A stretch of DNA of 64,000 bases from contig OZ035961.1 of assembly GCA_964034945.1 (NCBI GenBank), forward strand, positions 91,779,491-91,843,490, read 5' to 3'. Source of the stretch: Chrysopilus asiliformis (lineage: Eukaryota > Arthropoda > Insecta > Diptera > Rhagionidae). The notes beneath the pieces were generated by a model, which searched no databases, was not told the DNA's origin, and saw nothing but the letters and a program-made list of their open reading frames with translations. Shown here one piece after another: positions 33,963 through 46,004 of the stretch. Position 1 is the stretch's first letter. Every line of letters starts with the position of its first letter. Both the position numbers and the translations under genes were made by a program.

Positions 33963-36321
33963 AGGATATTAAAAAAAATTAAAAAAAGTTACGAAAAAGG
34001 TGGCTTAAACCAATAAATAGTTTCCAGTTCATTCACAAAAAACTCGTAATTCCTCTGTTACAAATTTAGTTAGCTAAAAGGATCTGTGCAACATTTTTAT
34101 GCTAATTTTACATTTTACTTTATTTCTACACACAAAACCCAAATGACTTAAGCCGACTAATGAATAGATATGACCGGAGCACACACTTACACATACACCT
34201 AGATACACAGGAATCTTCACACGACTTAACAAGGATATCATCACACTTTGGGTTGAAATCTCTCGCAGATTTTAATGAAATTATCACCACCATAAAGCCA
34301 TGAGCCCCAAAATCATAGAATAATACTTTGAAATACATTTTCAGTCGTATTAAAGAATTTTAGTATGGATTTTACTCCTCAACCAGATTTAAAATGGACC
34401 CAGAGCCAGGGATTTCCAAAAGCCTACACCTAGAAATTTACACATTTATAATTATTTGATGCCAGGAAAAAGATTTTTTGGTAATCCTTGTGGAAAATTT
34501 AAGCAATTACCGAGACTAAAACTAAATACCAGGAAAATCCTTTTCACTGATTTCATATACAAAATATGAGGCAAATTTATGCAGTAATAGTGGTTGGTTA
34601 GTAAAACTACATAATCCTTAACAAATATTCAACGAAATCAACACAATTCAGAGTGTATTCAGAATATCATTAAGTAACATTTGTTACGCAAATGGAAATC
34701 TTTTCCACAAATTTTCCGCTATTTATCGTAACACGGCAGGTAGTCGAGTGGCGCAACGCAACGTAACGCAATGGGAAACGTTAATTTATTTAATTAGGAT
34801 CCATTCTGACTTAATTGTAAGCGTTTAATTATGCAAGGGCCATTAATTCATATTTTAATTAATTAATAGCCATCGGGCTCGATTTATTAAATAAGTTGCA
34901 ATCGTTTAATTGTAATGAATGGCGCGGGTTAAATCCTGGGCCCAATGTGCAACAACTAGTTGTAATAATTGAATGGTTGGCGAATTTTCTACCACAATAA
35001 TTCATTGAACACCCAACCAGTGAGTGTCCTTCCAATGACATTTTTCATTTGCAATTTGCAATGTGAAAAAGATTTTCCAACGCCACATGGAATTTTCAAT
35101 TCCGATCAGATCACAAGTGGATGGGTGGGCGACTGGTGCACAAATTGGTCACCATTTATTCTGTGAATCACTTCGACTAACGTCTTTTGGAGAGGAAAAA
35201 AATGCGCAATTCCATATTGAAATAATGAGCTTTTCATAAATTTCTTGAGATTTAAGCGGAAAAAATCGCGTTAAGGTTGAGGTATTTTTCATCACTTTCC
35301 GCGTTTTTTTACAGTCTTTGAAGTTTTAAGTAAAATACGTGAGACATACAAGATGATAAAAAAAAACTCCAAAGTAAAGTGCTAATTTTAACACGTTCAT
35401 CCGATGTCAGCTACCGTTTAACCGGAGACCCACATGAGAAATCATGTATCTTATGATGGTTTTTAAAGATTCGAACACCTCGTCCCTCCTAACCTCATCT
35501 TAAGAGTGGAGTCGTGTCGAAGCTATTGATTCGATTCAGAATCTTCGTGGTTTGATGGTCCACCTCAAGACTTTTAGATTCATTGCAGGATCCAGAGGTG
35601 TTACTATGCTCATCCAGTGTGAAACTCGATGTTGGCGTCAAAATGTTGATCTGGAAGGCAAAAAAAAAACCATTGAAATAAGGGGAAAATATGAATAACA
35701 TTTTTTTTCTGATTTTCAATGTCGTGACTTACAAATTAAAGGTGCGACACAGTATTTCCAGTCAACCAATATCCAAAGGCAGTCGATGAATCTCAATGAT
35801 TATTAGTTGTACTGGTATATAGTCTATGCCGAGTTTATTCGATTTTTCAGACTAATTTCATTCCGTGTCGTGTCATACGGTTTCATAAATTTTGTTTAAT
35901 TTTAAAGAAAATAATAGCAAAAGTGTAAGAACATTGAATTAATACATAGTTTAAAGATTTTTTTTCATTGTTTTTAAAGTGACCACACGTTCCGGATTAG
36001 TCGTAGCACTCCCGGATGTCTAAACATGTTATCCTGGGATCTCGGAAACTAAAATTTTGTCCCGGATTATTTAATTTTGTGTTATTATACTTGCCTACCT
36101 GCAAACTTTAGAGATATCGATTTTTTTTGCTTATTCTTAATCACTCAAAATATTAAGTTGATCGGATGAAAATTGCAGAAGTTATGCGACTTTAAAGTCG
36201 TGTGTGTAGCCGAATTTAGAGAAATGGTACAATAAAATCCGATACTTTAAAACGGACGGCATTTTGTTCGTAATAGATTTTTCCAAAATTCCGAACGGCC
36301 CAGGACAGCATTATGTAATTT
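33963..36321. other. Intronic, nothing recognised
   Basis: AT-rich otp intron sequence. A GTGACCACACGTTCCGG segment at about 35980 resembles ends of common hAT repeats (compare GGTGACTGTACGTCCCGG at 26641), but no partner end is visible. Confidence 0.4.
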
Positions 36322-36627
36322 AATTTTTGCCCATTAACGAACTTAGCCTCGCATTTTACGAAAAACGGATCTGTGCAAACTTTCAAGTCTCTAGCTCAAT
36401 CCGTGCGCCCGGAATCCGCGCCACAGACGGACGGACAGACGGACAGACAGACAGACAGACGGACAGACGGACAGACAGACGGACGGACGGACATGCAAAA
36501 ATTAAATATTTTTATCATTCTAAACACACTTGTGTAATTCATTTTTGTGTGCGATGACGGGATCTTGGCGTTACAAACGGTAAGGCAAAGTTAATATACC
36601 CTTTGGTTTCACCATACGGGTATAAAA
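36322..36627 (-). mobile_element. Helentron/DINE-1-like element, copy 5 (3'-truncated)
   Basis: Only the 5' half of the family is present: CACCATACGGGTATAAAAA end, GTCT/GTCC tract (36426-36493) and the GAGCTAGAGACTTG core. It breaks off near TTTTTGCCCATTAACG. A GC motif copy (CGCGCCGCAGGCG, 36629) directly abuts its 5' end. Confidence 0.75.
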
Positions 36628-36809
36628 ACGCGCCGCAGGCGAAAAGGTTACCTACTACGGGGATTTTCAGGTTTTTCGCACCCTCTCATCAAAATTCTTC
36701 TCGATTTTTTGTATAGAGTTTAGTACCGTCGCTACATTATCACAGATCCCCTCTCCCCGCCCACCCTTCACGCATAAAATTCTGATATATTTTATGGGCA
36801 AGACCTAAA

Positions 36810-36989
36810 GGGGCCTACACACGTTCAATGTTACTTGACAATTTTACTTGAATGACTCATGTTTCAAGTAACATTGATCGTTTGGATGCTCTTCAATGTT
36901 ACGTTTGGATGCAATTTCCATCAATGTTACTTGACGAAAATTTTCATCAATAATACTTGTCAAGTAACATTGAACGTGTGGAGGCTCCT
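36810..36989. mobile_element. TAA-flanked MITE (AGGGGCCTACACACG)
   Basis: The 180-bp element has about 32-bp terminal repeats (AGGGGCCTACACACGTTCAA and inverse AGGAGCCTCCACACGTTCAA). TAA lies at 36807-36809 and 36990-36992. The phrase TCAATGTTACTTGAC recurs inside in both orientations (near 36826, 36860, 36892, 36933, 36960), so most of the element is palindromic. Confidence 0.85.
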
Positions 36990-36992
36990 TAA

Positions 36993-38668
36993 GGGGAAAA
37001 TACATTCAAGTTCTAACAAAATCAATCTCATTTACCAAAACATGTAAAAAAAGAAATTTTATTGTGAATCATTTCTAGGCCCCCTCAACCTTCGACCCTA
37101 TGCAACAAGCGGCTATTCACGGCTTAGATTCCTAGTGTGACTAGTTAGCTTTTTTTCACTTAGCTTTAAAGAAATTCTCGAATGATTGATTATCACTTCG
37201 CGCCTTCAAAGATTCCGCGATAATCAAAAATTTGCTCTACTGACTGACTTTATTAAATTACATTCAATCTAAAAATTCATTGACACATAATTTTTTCCCT
37301 TCCTCTGGCATTTGTAAACACATAATCAAATAATAGATTATTCAAATTCACACAATTTTACTTTGCTTTTAGCCGATTTGAATGAAATTTACGAGCAAAG
37401 TTAATTCCCCGCAATAAAAAAAAGGATTTTATTGCATGTTTGCTCAACTTCTGACACCGACCAGAGCCAAATTTTCAAATCAAAAATGCCGCTGTTTAAA
37501 GCTACAGGTATTTCGATGTTGATACATTGAATAGACATATGGATGTATGTTTCTATCAGCCATATAAATTTTTGACCTCCCATATTCCACTAAGAAGCCA
37601 AGATCCACCGAGACCTTAACATTCAGATAAATTTGCTTCACTTTACCTGTAAAAATGAATCTCAAATCCAGACAAAGTAGCAACGAATTAAATGCCCACA
37701 TTTTCGTGTAAAACAAATGTTAAAAATTTGTTCTGTTCAAGATATGATTTCAAACGTTTTAACGTCATGTTTACACTAGTCGATATAAGCTACCTTACAC
37801 TTCAGCCAAGAGAATCTACATTTTAGCATTTTGTATTGTTCAATGAGTAAATGTTTAGCTAAAACCTGACCAACAACTATAGAAGTTAAGAAAAATTAAA
37901 GCGGCGAAAGAAATGCTAAGACGAATATGAACAGATCGTCTCGTCTATCGCACATATGTGTTAAAATATTTTTTTTTTTTTTCGAAAAAGTTTCATTCAC
38001 GCATGTAGCATGTTTTGAGAAAAACATGTCAAAAGTTGAAAGGAAAAAAAATATTAAACAAAATACGTCACAGCAATAACAACACTGGCAAGTGGAATAG
38101 CACTGAAATTTTGTTTTATTCGTCTTTCTGGTGCAGTGTTGAAACCTCTGCACCTTTCGTTCCTCTTCCGAAGACATGCTGTAATGTTCAGGTGCGAAAA
38201 GTTTTAGTTATGCAGTATGAGATTTTGGGTTTATTTTGAAAACAATTTTTTTGATCGCCGGACTGAAAGGGTTAACGAATGATTTTTTGGATTGTTTTTA
38301 CTTCCAAATGAGAAAACGGAAGGAATTTAAACCAGGATGAATTGTTGTTAACAATGCCCGCTAATTTTCATGTACGTTGGCAGAGGGAAGGGTGTGGCGG
38401 GTCTTGATTTTCCTCTCCGACCCCTGCATTGGCAAAATTTTTGAAAAAGATTTGTCAGGTCAATTAAAGGGTATTTATGACCTTGGCATTTCAAATTTTT
38501 CGCCTGCGGCGCATTTTTTCATAATTACTGTACATAATTACTGTTGTATGAATGTTACAGAATCGTTGTTGTAAAGTAGAAGCAATCAATTTGCAACCCA
38601 AGTGCGACCGTCGAGTATGAAAATATTTTTGGTTACTTGGGTAAATGAAGCGAAAAATTAAAATTTTA
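36993..38668. other. Intronic, nothing recognised apart from one GC motif
   Basis: AT-rich otp intron. It has one copy of the dispersed motif, CGCCTGCGGCGCA at 38501-38513, in the plus orientation. Confidence 0.4.
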
Positions 38669-38945
38669 GGCCCCGTTTACACTTGCGACTTTTTCTTGAA
38701 TTTCTTCACGAATTTTATTACAAATTTATTCAGCGAATTTTATAAATCTATCGCAGAATAAATTCACTTAGCAAACGTTGTCAAATTTGAATTTATTCCG
38801 GCGATTTTGTATGGAAAATTAGAGATCGGACGTTTTTCAGGAATAAATTTCAGAATTTTATGCCGTAGGGTAAACGATCGTGAAACATGAATTTAATATT
38901 GAAGATAAAAATTCGAGAAACAAAGTGTCAGATATAAGCAGCGCC
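38669..38945. mobile_element. TWA-flanked MITE, family GGCYCCGTTTACACT, copy 2
   Basis: Starts GGCCCCGTTTACACTTGCGA after TTA (38666-38668) and ends AGCAGCGCC before TTA (38946-38948). It shares internal blocks with 33731-33959 (ATAAATTCACTTAGCAAA, TTTCAGAATTTTATG-like). The TTA here versus TAA there confirms that the triplet is target sequence. Confidence 0.78.
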
Positions 38946-38948
38946 TTA

Positions 38949-39984
38949 GCACTGTGTTTGATTTTCAATTTTTTTTTCAAATATTTTTATATTTTCTTGC
39001 ATTCAGACAATATCAGTTGTGATCAACACAAAACTTTCCTCTGCAATATTTAATTTCGGAAAAAATATATGAAACTAGGGACCCCCCCGAACCTTCGCGG
39101 TTCACCCCCCCCCCCCCCCCCTCCCACCCCACAGGATACGCGCGTTTCGAGATTACTTTACCCCCTCCCCTTACTCCCCCACCTCTTGGGCTACTTTTTA
39201 ATGGATCAATGTTGGGGCTGGACCCCCGACGTACATCTATGCCAAATTTCTGGCCCATCGGTTCAGTAGTTTTCCCGCGAAAGGGTAACATAGCGCAAAA
39301 ACTAAGTTTCGAAATCACTTTACCCACTCCCCTTACTCCCCCCACCCCTCGCGCTACTTTTCCGTATGTCTATTTTTTTGGAACCAGAACTACCACAGAC
39401 ACTCTTTTTTTTTCAAGTCAATCGGTTCAGCCGTTTTTGCGTGAAAGAGGAACAGACAGACAGACACCAACTCATTTTTATTAGTATGATATAATATTTT
39501 TTCAAATATCTCGACAATCGTTAAAGATACGTAAAAACGCGTAAAAAGAATAGATTTGATTTTCTTTGAATCTGGTTATATGCATTTTTTCGTAAAAGCC
39601 CACAATTTCCGAGAAATTTTCAAAAGACTTAATTTGTTTTCATATATTTTAAGAACCGTTTGAGATACGTAAAAATCGTTAAAGGAAAAAAATGTAGAAA
39701 ATTTTATGTCCTTTAGATTTTGTTATATTATTTTTCCTATGCTGAAAAAGCTGTATTTTTTCAAAAACAGTCGTTATAGCTAACGCAACTTTTCCAAAAG
39801 ATGATAGAAAACTACGATTCTTGTTAAATTTATTTACAAAAAGTTTTAAGTCGCTAGTTCAACGCGTTCTTGAGTCATTTATTTATTATACGTAAGACGG
39901 ACATACCGAAAACTCTTTTTAACGAAAAAAAATCCCTTCAAGTGTAAAAATCAAAATTTAACGATTTTTTTTCTTTCACTTCAG
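38949..39984. other. Intronic repeat-rich stretch with C-tracts
   Basis: The segment ATCAGTTGTGATCAACACAA...TTTCCTCTGCAATATTT (39010-39055) recurs at 49222-49263. C-rich tracts lie at 39083-39127 and around 39165-39180. ATCGGTTCAGCCGTTTTTGCG with ACAGACAGACAGAC (39420-39470) and a reversed AAGTCGCTAGTTCAACGCG (39848) are arthropod Helentron-type core phrases. Boundaries cannot be set. Confidence 0.45.
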
Positions 39985-40142
39985 GTCAAAAAGATTGCGA
40001 TCTACCGAAATCTGCCCTTACATCGCTACATGGCAGCAACAATTTCGGACAGGTGCCAAATACACCAAATTCGGATACAAACGGTGCACGACTTCACGTG
40101 TCAGGAGGATTGTGCGATCCGCATAATATGCAACAGGACCAG
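39985..40142 (+). CDS. otp: Orthopedia homeodomain protein, second coding exon
   Basis: The 158-nt exon follows a strong pyrimidine tract and CAG acceptor and ends CAG|GTAAAT. It begins with two bases that complete a glycine codon from the exon at 31088, then encodes 52 residues (13-64 of the protein) from QKDCDLPKSAL to NMQQDQ, ending on a codon boundary. This is the low-complexity linker N-terminal to the homeodomain, and no catalytic or binding motif is expected here. The 189-bp intron to the next exon contains in-frame stop codons, so splicing is required. Confidence comes from phase agreement on both sides. Confidence 0.85.
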
Positions 40143-40331
40143 GTAAATCCAATTCGAAATACATCTCTTTTACAATTCGAATGTGTCCTTTTTTCCAATT
40201 TAAAACTTAATCGAAAATGTCAATTGCAAACGCACTTCGCAATCGCCCATAAAAATAATGAGAAATAGCGATTTAAATTAAGGAAATTCTGTTAACATTG
40301 ATAGTTGTTTATTTTCGCATTTTTTCCGCAG

Positions 40332-40490
40332 AATTCGGAAAAATCGGGTAAACAGAAACGCCACAGGACGAGATTTACTCCGGCACAATTAAATGAGCTC
40401 GAGAGATGCTTCTCAAAAACTCATTATCCTGATATTTTTATGCGTGAGGAGATAGCGATGCGTATTGGTTTGACCGAGTCAAGAGTTCAG
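40332..40490 (+). CDS. otp: Orthopedia homeodomain protein, third coding exon (homeodomain 1-46)
   Basis: Acceptor TTTTTTCCGCAG and donor CAG|GTAAGT bound 53 codons (residues 65-117). They encode homeodomain positions 1-46, from QKRHRTRF (R5, F8) through LNELERCF (L16, F20) and HYPDIF to ESRVQ. The run [20 protein letters not shown] is diagnostic of orthopedia among paired-like homeodomains and differs clearly from Rx, homeobrain and Drg11. Otp is a nuclear DNA-binding regulator of nervous-system and, in flies, gut development. The exon stops at the 46/47 intron typical of paired-class genes. Helix 3 residues W48-N51-R53 are therefore in a later exon that I could not find in this window. Confidence 0.96.
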
Positions 40491-41418
40491 GTAAGTTTTA
40501 CTTTATATTAATTTAACTTTCTATATTTATCATCTCTTATTATCATATCCACACATTTAATTTGTTAATAATTTTATGATTGATATTTGAGAAAATGTCC
40601 GCTACGAATATCTTTTCAGGTTTTTTTTTGCTCCAAATTTCTGAGATAATTTTTTTCCAAATTTCTGAAAATTCTATAAAAATTTTTGTTTGGTCTATTC
40701 ATGCCCAAAAAATCAACCACTAAATGTCCAATATCAAACATTCGGCCCAGTACCTTACCTTAACTTCTGCGGTATTTTCTGAGGGAGTAAAAAGGTCAAT
40801 ATTAAAGTTTCAGGGTGTTGGTGGAAATCACAAGTTTTCCTACCCAATTTACAACCACCATGTGCTGACTTGGCTATATTTTGATAATTTCGCATGTTGT
40901 TTGTTTGCTTGTGAGCGAGTAACAGAATCGATTTTTGTACCGGCATTTGTGGCAGCATATGTTTTATAACATAGATACAGACACTGATAGATAAATGGAT
41001 GGATAGATACATGTTTTTAGTGTTAGAGGCTACATATACTATAGATTTACATTAATTATGGGGTTGAGGTTTTGGTAACAGGGCGCGGCGTGTCTGAGGT
41101 TTACTCTCCTCGCCGAATAAAATGGTAGACAAAAGGCTTTATTGTGTAATAATAAACATCTGCTCGGAATGATTAATTCGATTTCTTGAATTTGTAATTT
41201 CGGGTTTCAATTTTATAAGTTTAAGTTTAATCGATTTTCCGCTTAGTTTTTATTATGTTTCAACTTGAACTTTGAGCTTTTACAAGAAAGCAATTTTAGC
41301 GTTGATTTCTTTTTTCACCTAATGTTCAAAATGTTTACTGACTTTTAGAAGATGTTTTCAAACAACCATAAAACATATTTTTCACACAAAATGCGAGACG
41401 GGCCTCTTCCGCGTGTAA
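40491..41418 (+). other. Start of the next otp intron; nothing recognised
   Basis: Opens with GTAAGTTTTA. The first 900 bp are AT-rich without transposon hallmarks. The intron must continue past the right edge of the window, because no frame encoding the expected helix 3 was found downstream. Confidence 0.6.
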
Positions 41419-41998
41419 TTTTTTATACCCGTATGGTGAAACCAAAGGGTATACTAACTTTGCCTTACCATTTGTAACGCCAAGATCCCGTCATCACACA
41501 CAAAAATGAATTACACCAGTGTGTTTAGAATGATAAAAAAAGTTGAATTTTGCATGTCCGTCCGTATGTCCGTCTGTCTGTCCGTCTGTCTGTCCGTCTG
41601 TCCGTCCGTCCGTCTGTGGCGCGGATTGCGGGAGCACCGACTGAGCTACAGACTTGAAATTTTGCGCAGATCCGTTTTTCGTAAAATGAGAGGCTAAGTT
41701 CGTTCATGAGCAAAATGGACCATTAGGGGGGGTACCCCCCATACAAACGAAAAGGTTTTTTGTGAATATCTCAAAAACTGTGTCTCTTATTAAAAAAGTC
41801 CAAAACAAAAGTTATTTAGGATATGATTCTACATAAAACTCCCATACATCAAAATCCGATTGGAATAAATTTTAAAAAATCTTGTTGGAAAATTTGACTT
41901 CAAAGTGGAATTTTGATATAACGGTTCGCCGTTCACTTAAATCACCATACGGGTTTTCAATAATTGCGAGATTGGCAATTATAGTTTTTGTTTTGTTT
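41419..41998 (+). mobile_element. Helentron/DINE-1-like element, copy 6
   Basis: Full-length subfamily B copy: TATACCCGTATGGTGA start, GTCT/GTCC tract 41557-41616, GTTCGCCGTTCACTTAAATC near the 3' end, then CACCATACGGGTTTTC and a hairpin ATTGCGAGATTGGCAAT with one mismatch. Inserted in the large otp intron. Confidence 0.8.
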
Positions 41999-44277
41999 TA
42001 AAACTGCAAACAAACAAACTATGAGTCTTGGCAGAAAATTATGTGTTTGGACAGATGTTCCCTCTACTTTTTACCCCCTACCCTGCCATCGTCTGAACCG
42101 CTGAAGCAGTTTGAATGCGGTGTTTTCTATCGAATAGGTCACCCCTCAAGGAAAATTTTCGTACACTAATACCTGGAACAAATTATCCAATGTTTAACTC
42201 ATTTCTTTCATTTATCTGTTAAAAATTGTTCATTTTCCAGACAGCCCCATGTGTAGTACAAAAATCTTAGTCAAAAATTATGTCTGAATTGACCGCTTTC
42301 GAAAACTTAAATGCAAAACCAAATCGACCGATTGAAGTGAACTTTTCGGTTTTACCAAAGGGAGAGTTTCACGGTAAGAGCCAAAATTTGTCTCAAATTA
42401 TGTGTTTTCCTGCCATTCCACACTCAAAAGTATTAAAAAAAAATAAAAGAAAATTATGATCAAAAATTGAATACTTTTTGATTATTATTTTCTTTTATTT
42501 TTGTTTTTATTTATTTATTTTTGTTGAAGAAGAAAATTTTGAATGATAAAGAATTTCTTGCTTGAAATCAAAAGAATAAACGAACAGTCCTTAAAGAACG
42601 CGTAAATATCCTACAGGAATGCCTAACTTTTTTTATTTTTGATTTTTTGTAACAAAATTCACACGTTGAAAAAGGTGTTAAATAATTAATCCAATGTACA
42701 TTCGCATATGAAATTTTGTGAGACAGTAGCAAAAGTCAATTGTATATTTTCTCTATTTTTACAGTCCATATTATACTTCTGCCCTTTCTCCCTTGCCCCA
42801 ACATCCATAACATTGACGTGATTCTCTGTGATATCGACCCCTTTCTCATCACACTAACTTTAATATATGACTCGGTTGGAAAATCGTTCAAGTTTATGTA
42901 GGGATTTTCACGTCAGATTACCCAGGGGGTAATTTTCATATAAATTAGAGGTTTATGTCATGCGGCGAAAACAATGATGCTGATCCATGGTGTGAGGGGG
43001 GAGAGGGGAGATAGACTCTATAGAGGGTGAATTCGCTTGTAATGAAAATTATTCCAGAAAGAATGAAAGTGGATTTTTTTCCTACATGCCTGGACTGGTG
43101 GTTATTTGTCATCAAATCGAATTTTCATGTGTCGAAAAATTACTCGTCACTTCATCAACTGGACTCAATTTCTTTTTCCAGGGAAATCCGTCATTATTTC
43201 ACCAAGAAAAAAAAATTACTTTTAAATTATAAATAATTTTATAAAAGTTTTACAAATTTAATTTTCTGCTAAGTATGTGTATATATCCTTGAAGTCGAAT
43301 TGAATTATTGAAAGTAGGTAACAACGACCGCTTTTTTGCTGGATTTCTGCAAAAAAGAAAATATTGAACGTGACATGAAGATGAAGCGAGAATACGTTAA
43401 ATCAAAAGTCAAAGCCGCTAGGCAAAAGGATCAAGCAAGGATAAAGGGACCGGATATGTAAAATGCCGCCATAAATCTTGCATGCACACACGTCTACGTG
43501 GAAATCAATCTTTTGGGACTTTCTTTTAATAGTCGGCAATCAAATGTCGATTGGCGCTGAGTTTGTTTTCATGCTTCCAGGAGATTCCCCTGGAAAACTC
43601 ACAAGGCTTTCCCGACACTAATTGAATTAACGTCTCAGAGGGTTGGCCGACCATTTTTAGGTCAAAGAGCATAGGCGTTTTTGATGTGTTTCTTTTTTTG
43701 GTCTGATGATCAAACAAAAACACAGTCCTATATAAAAAATGGTTTTCTTTTGTTTATATTTTTTATGTCGCATATTATTGATCGTGCACAATTCAGTGTT
43801 TAGTGTTTGTCTATTCCGAAATGTTTTCACCTTTTGAATAAATTTTATTTATATTCATTTAGTGTGAAAGATTCCTTTATTTACAAGGACCCCAAAAACT
43901 CACAAAACTCTTTTAATAATTTCAATTAATTTCGAATCGATTGTCTTATCGACGGCGAAATGGATTTCATGAAAACTCTCTAGATAAAAAGATTTATGGA
44001 AGTGATCAATGAACCGCTTATAGACTTTTAATCATCAATCTAAGACCTATTCATTGTGTATTTTCATCACCTTCGGCTGGATTAGGCCACTTGATAAATA
44101 GTTTTGATGGTGATGTCGTATTAATCTTAGAAAATATATTTTATTGAAAGATTTACGACTGACTTGGAAAAGTTTTCCTCCCCAAATACTGGTATATACC
44201 ATAAAAGCGAGAAAAAAAAATCTGATGTGACCAGCACATGACTTTGTTATACAAAATCTACGTCCTGGTGCAAATTG
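41999..44277. other. Intronic, no supported gene
   Basis: AT-rich, with no element boundaries recognised. The frames at 43027-43236 and 43526-43723 lack domain or composition support. Confidence 0.4.
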
Positions 44278-44355
44278 TCCTATACGATTTTTTGCCCTAT
44301 ACGATTTTTTGCCCTATACGATTTTTTGCCCTAAACAATTTTTTGCCCTATATGA
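44278..44355 (+). repeat. 17-bp tandem repeat (CCCTATACGATTTTTTG)
   Basis: Four units plus a partial one; the fourth has AAACAA in place of ATACGA. It is followed by ATATCTCGATAACGGTAAAAGG and TTTGTATAAGAAAGTAAAAAA; a similar CTTCGTATAAGAAAGTAAAAAA occurs at 6675, just outside the hAT element there. Confidence 0.9.
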
Positions 44356-45150
44356 AAAATATGATTTTTTTCACAAAATCTGAAATATCTCGATAACGGT
44401 AAAAGGTATCGATTACTTTGTATAAGAAAGTAAAAAAACCGACCCGAAAAAACCGATCATTGAAAATATAAACATAAAATACCTTTTTAGGTTATAATAA
44501 AACGAAAATTTCGACCATTTTTCTGATTGGATTTCGCTGTATGGAAGAGTTATGCAAGGTACAATAAAGCCTGTAGCATCCGCCTGGAAAAGAAATTTAC
44601 TAATAGAAAGAAAAAATATGAATGAATGAGGCACTTATCTGAAGGCTTGTTCATGTGTTCATCATGGGTCCGTCCGTTGTGTTTCTGATCTCCTGCTCAT
44701 CGTCCGTCTTGCCGTCTAAACCCTTGCGTCGAAGTCACTCAGGAGTATTGACTGTTATTAGGAACCTAAAATCTAGATCGAAAGGCATTAGTAAAAATAA
44801 GAAACTTCAATTCGAAACACTTTCTAATCAGAATCGAATTGTTTACCTTTTGTGCACTGGAAAATACGTCTTCGTCCTACGATAATCCTGGTATTCGTCG
44901 CATGTGAGACTCCCCGGTGGATGCGGAATGAGTTCATAGTAGTGCTGTGACATCGAAAGAAAACATCGATGTTTGCAACATGTTTGCAACATCGATGTTT
45001 TAAAAATGAAATCATCGATGCCACAAAAACATCGAACCAAAAACAATAAATAAAGAACTTTTAAAAGTGGGTTAATAAAAGTCATTTTAAAGAAAAAAAG
45101 GCTCTTTATTAAATATGTTAACTATTAGCAAAAAAAACAACTGCCTCAAA

Positions 45151-45558
45151 CTAATCCAATCCCCAATATTTATTATCTACACTGTGTAGAAATAGAAGTT
45201 TGTCTATATGGTCCCCTGAAAGGCAACTTCTTTTAGTGCTGACAATATTTCCTGTAGCTGAAAAAAGCCTTTCAGATGGGACTGAAGTAGCCATTACCGA
45301 CAAATATTTTTTTGCGATTTTTAATAAAGGACAATTTTTGTTAGCGGATTTGCACCAAGCATCTAATGGAGATTCGTTTAGTCTGGCAACAGGACCCTTC
45401 AAGTATAATGATAACACCGATGGCATTGTCATGTCACTCTTGTCCAACAAGTAATCAATACCCCTGACGCGTTTTTTTGACTTCCAGGTCTCTTCTACCA
45501 TTTTGTGGTGGTCATCCCATAAACTGAAGGACTGTGCGTGTGCATCTGGAAAGTCCAA
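45151..45558 (-). pseudogene. hAT transposase C-terminal remnant
   Basis: 135 codons on the minus strand. The second half carries the hAT dimerisation domain: W, then CPLLKIAKKYLSVMATSVPS, ERLFSATG, a KRS..L segment and LLFLH near the end. That order is diagnostic of BED-type hAT transposases and of domesticated ZBED-like proteins. The upstream BED zinc finger and the acidic catalytic residues are missing, a loss consistent with internal deletion. It lies wholly between intact hAT termini, so it is part of the transposon rather than a domesticated gene. It is probably non-functional. Confidence 0.9.
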
Positions 45559-45608
45559 ACAAAATTATTACACATACAAACCGTGGTATGCAATTGCAGC
45601 GAGTATTT

Positions 45609-45732
45609 CTATCCCTTTCAGACCCAAAAATTTTTTTCTTCCGATTGCTACAAAAATTGCTATACTATTATATTTCAATACCAGAATAACAAAAAAAATT
45701 TAAAAAAAAATTTTTGGGTCTGAAAGGGATAG
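45609..45732. mobile_element. Small palindrome nested in the hAT element
   Basis: CTATCCCTTTCAGACCCAAA at 45609 is matched by its inverse ending at 45732; the arms are about 28 bp. The phrase GTCTGAAAGGG also appears at 45845-45855. No target duplication was found. It is probably a small foldback MITE inserted after the internal deletion. Confidence 0.6.
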
Positions 45733-46004
45733 AAGCTCCCAACAAAAGGTAACACGATCACTGCTTTTGGGATTTTGAGCGAAATTTTGAGTCTGAGCCG
45801 AAATATAAACGTATTACGTCACCTAACACAATCGTATACAGTGAGTCTGAAAGGGCTATACATCGAACACAAAACATCGGACACAAAACATCGATGTTAT
45901 AAAAACATCGGAAAGAAAACATCGATGGTAAAAACATCGATGTTTTGGAGAAAACATCGATGTTTTCAAAACATCGATGTCGATGTCACAGCACTAGTTC
46001 ATAG

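Larger units (their letters stand above)
31089..39984 (+). other. otp intron 1 (8,896 bp)
   Basis: Bounded by GTAAGG at 31089 and a pyrimidine-rich acceptor TTCTTTCACTTCAG ending at 39984. It contains a 12-bp minisatellite, the GC-rich MITE at 33180, two related TWA-flanked MITEs (33731 and 38669), a Helentron-like fragment (36322), a MITE (36810), five copies of the dispersed GC motif, and a C-tract. The gaps between these, notably 33960-36321 and 36990-38668, contain no gene I can support. Confidence 0.7.
44940..45996 (-). mobile_element. hAT element with perfect 8-bp target duplication
   Basis: The 1,057-bp element has 17-bp terminal repeats TAGTGCTGTGACATCGA/TCGATGTCACAGCACTA and is flanked by GTTCATAG on both sides (44932-44939, 45997-46004). 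ACATCGATGTT-type subterminal repeats are dense at both ends (44950-45040 and 45870-45985), typical of hAT transposase binding regions. Most of the transposase has been deleted; only the C-terminal dimerisation part remains. Confidence 0.95.

Noticed and set aside
35975..36060. hAT terminus pair with 26637-26670 (GTGACNNNACGTCCCGG type)
   Set aside because: Only isolated one-sided ends are visible; no inverted partner or 8-bp duplication.
39013..39345. 110-codon minus-strand Gly/Arg-rich frame
   Set aside because: It is produced by the C-rich tracts at 39083-39180.
45151..45558. Domesticated ZBED-type gene
   Set aside because: It lies between intact hAT termini with a perfect target duplication and lacks the N-terminal domains; a transposon remnant is the simpler reading.
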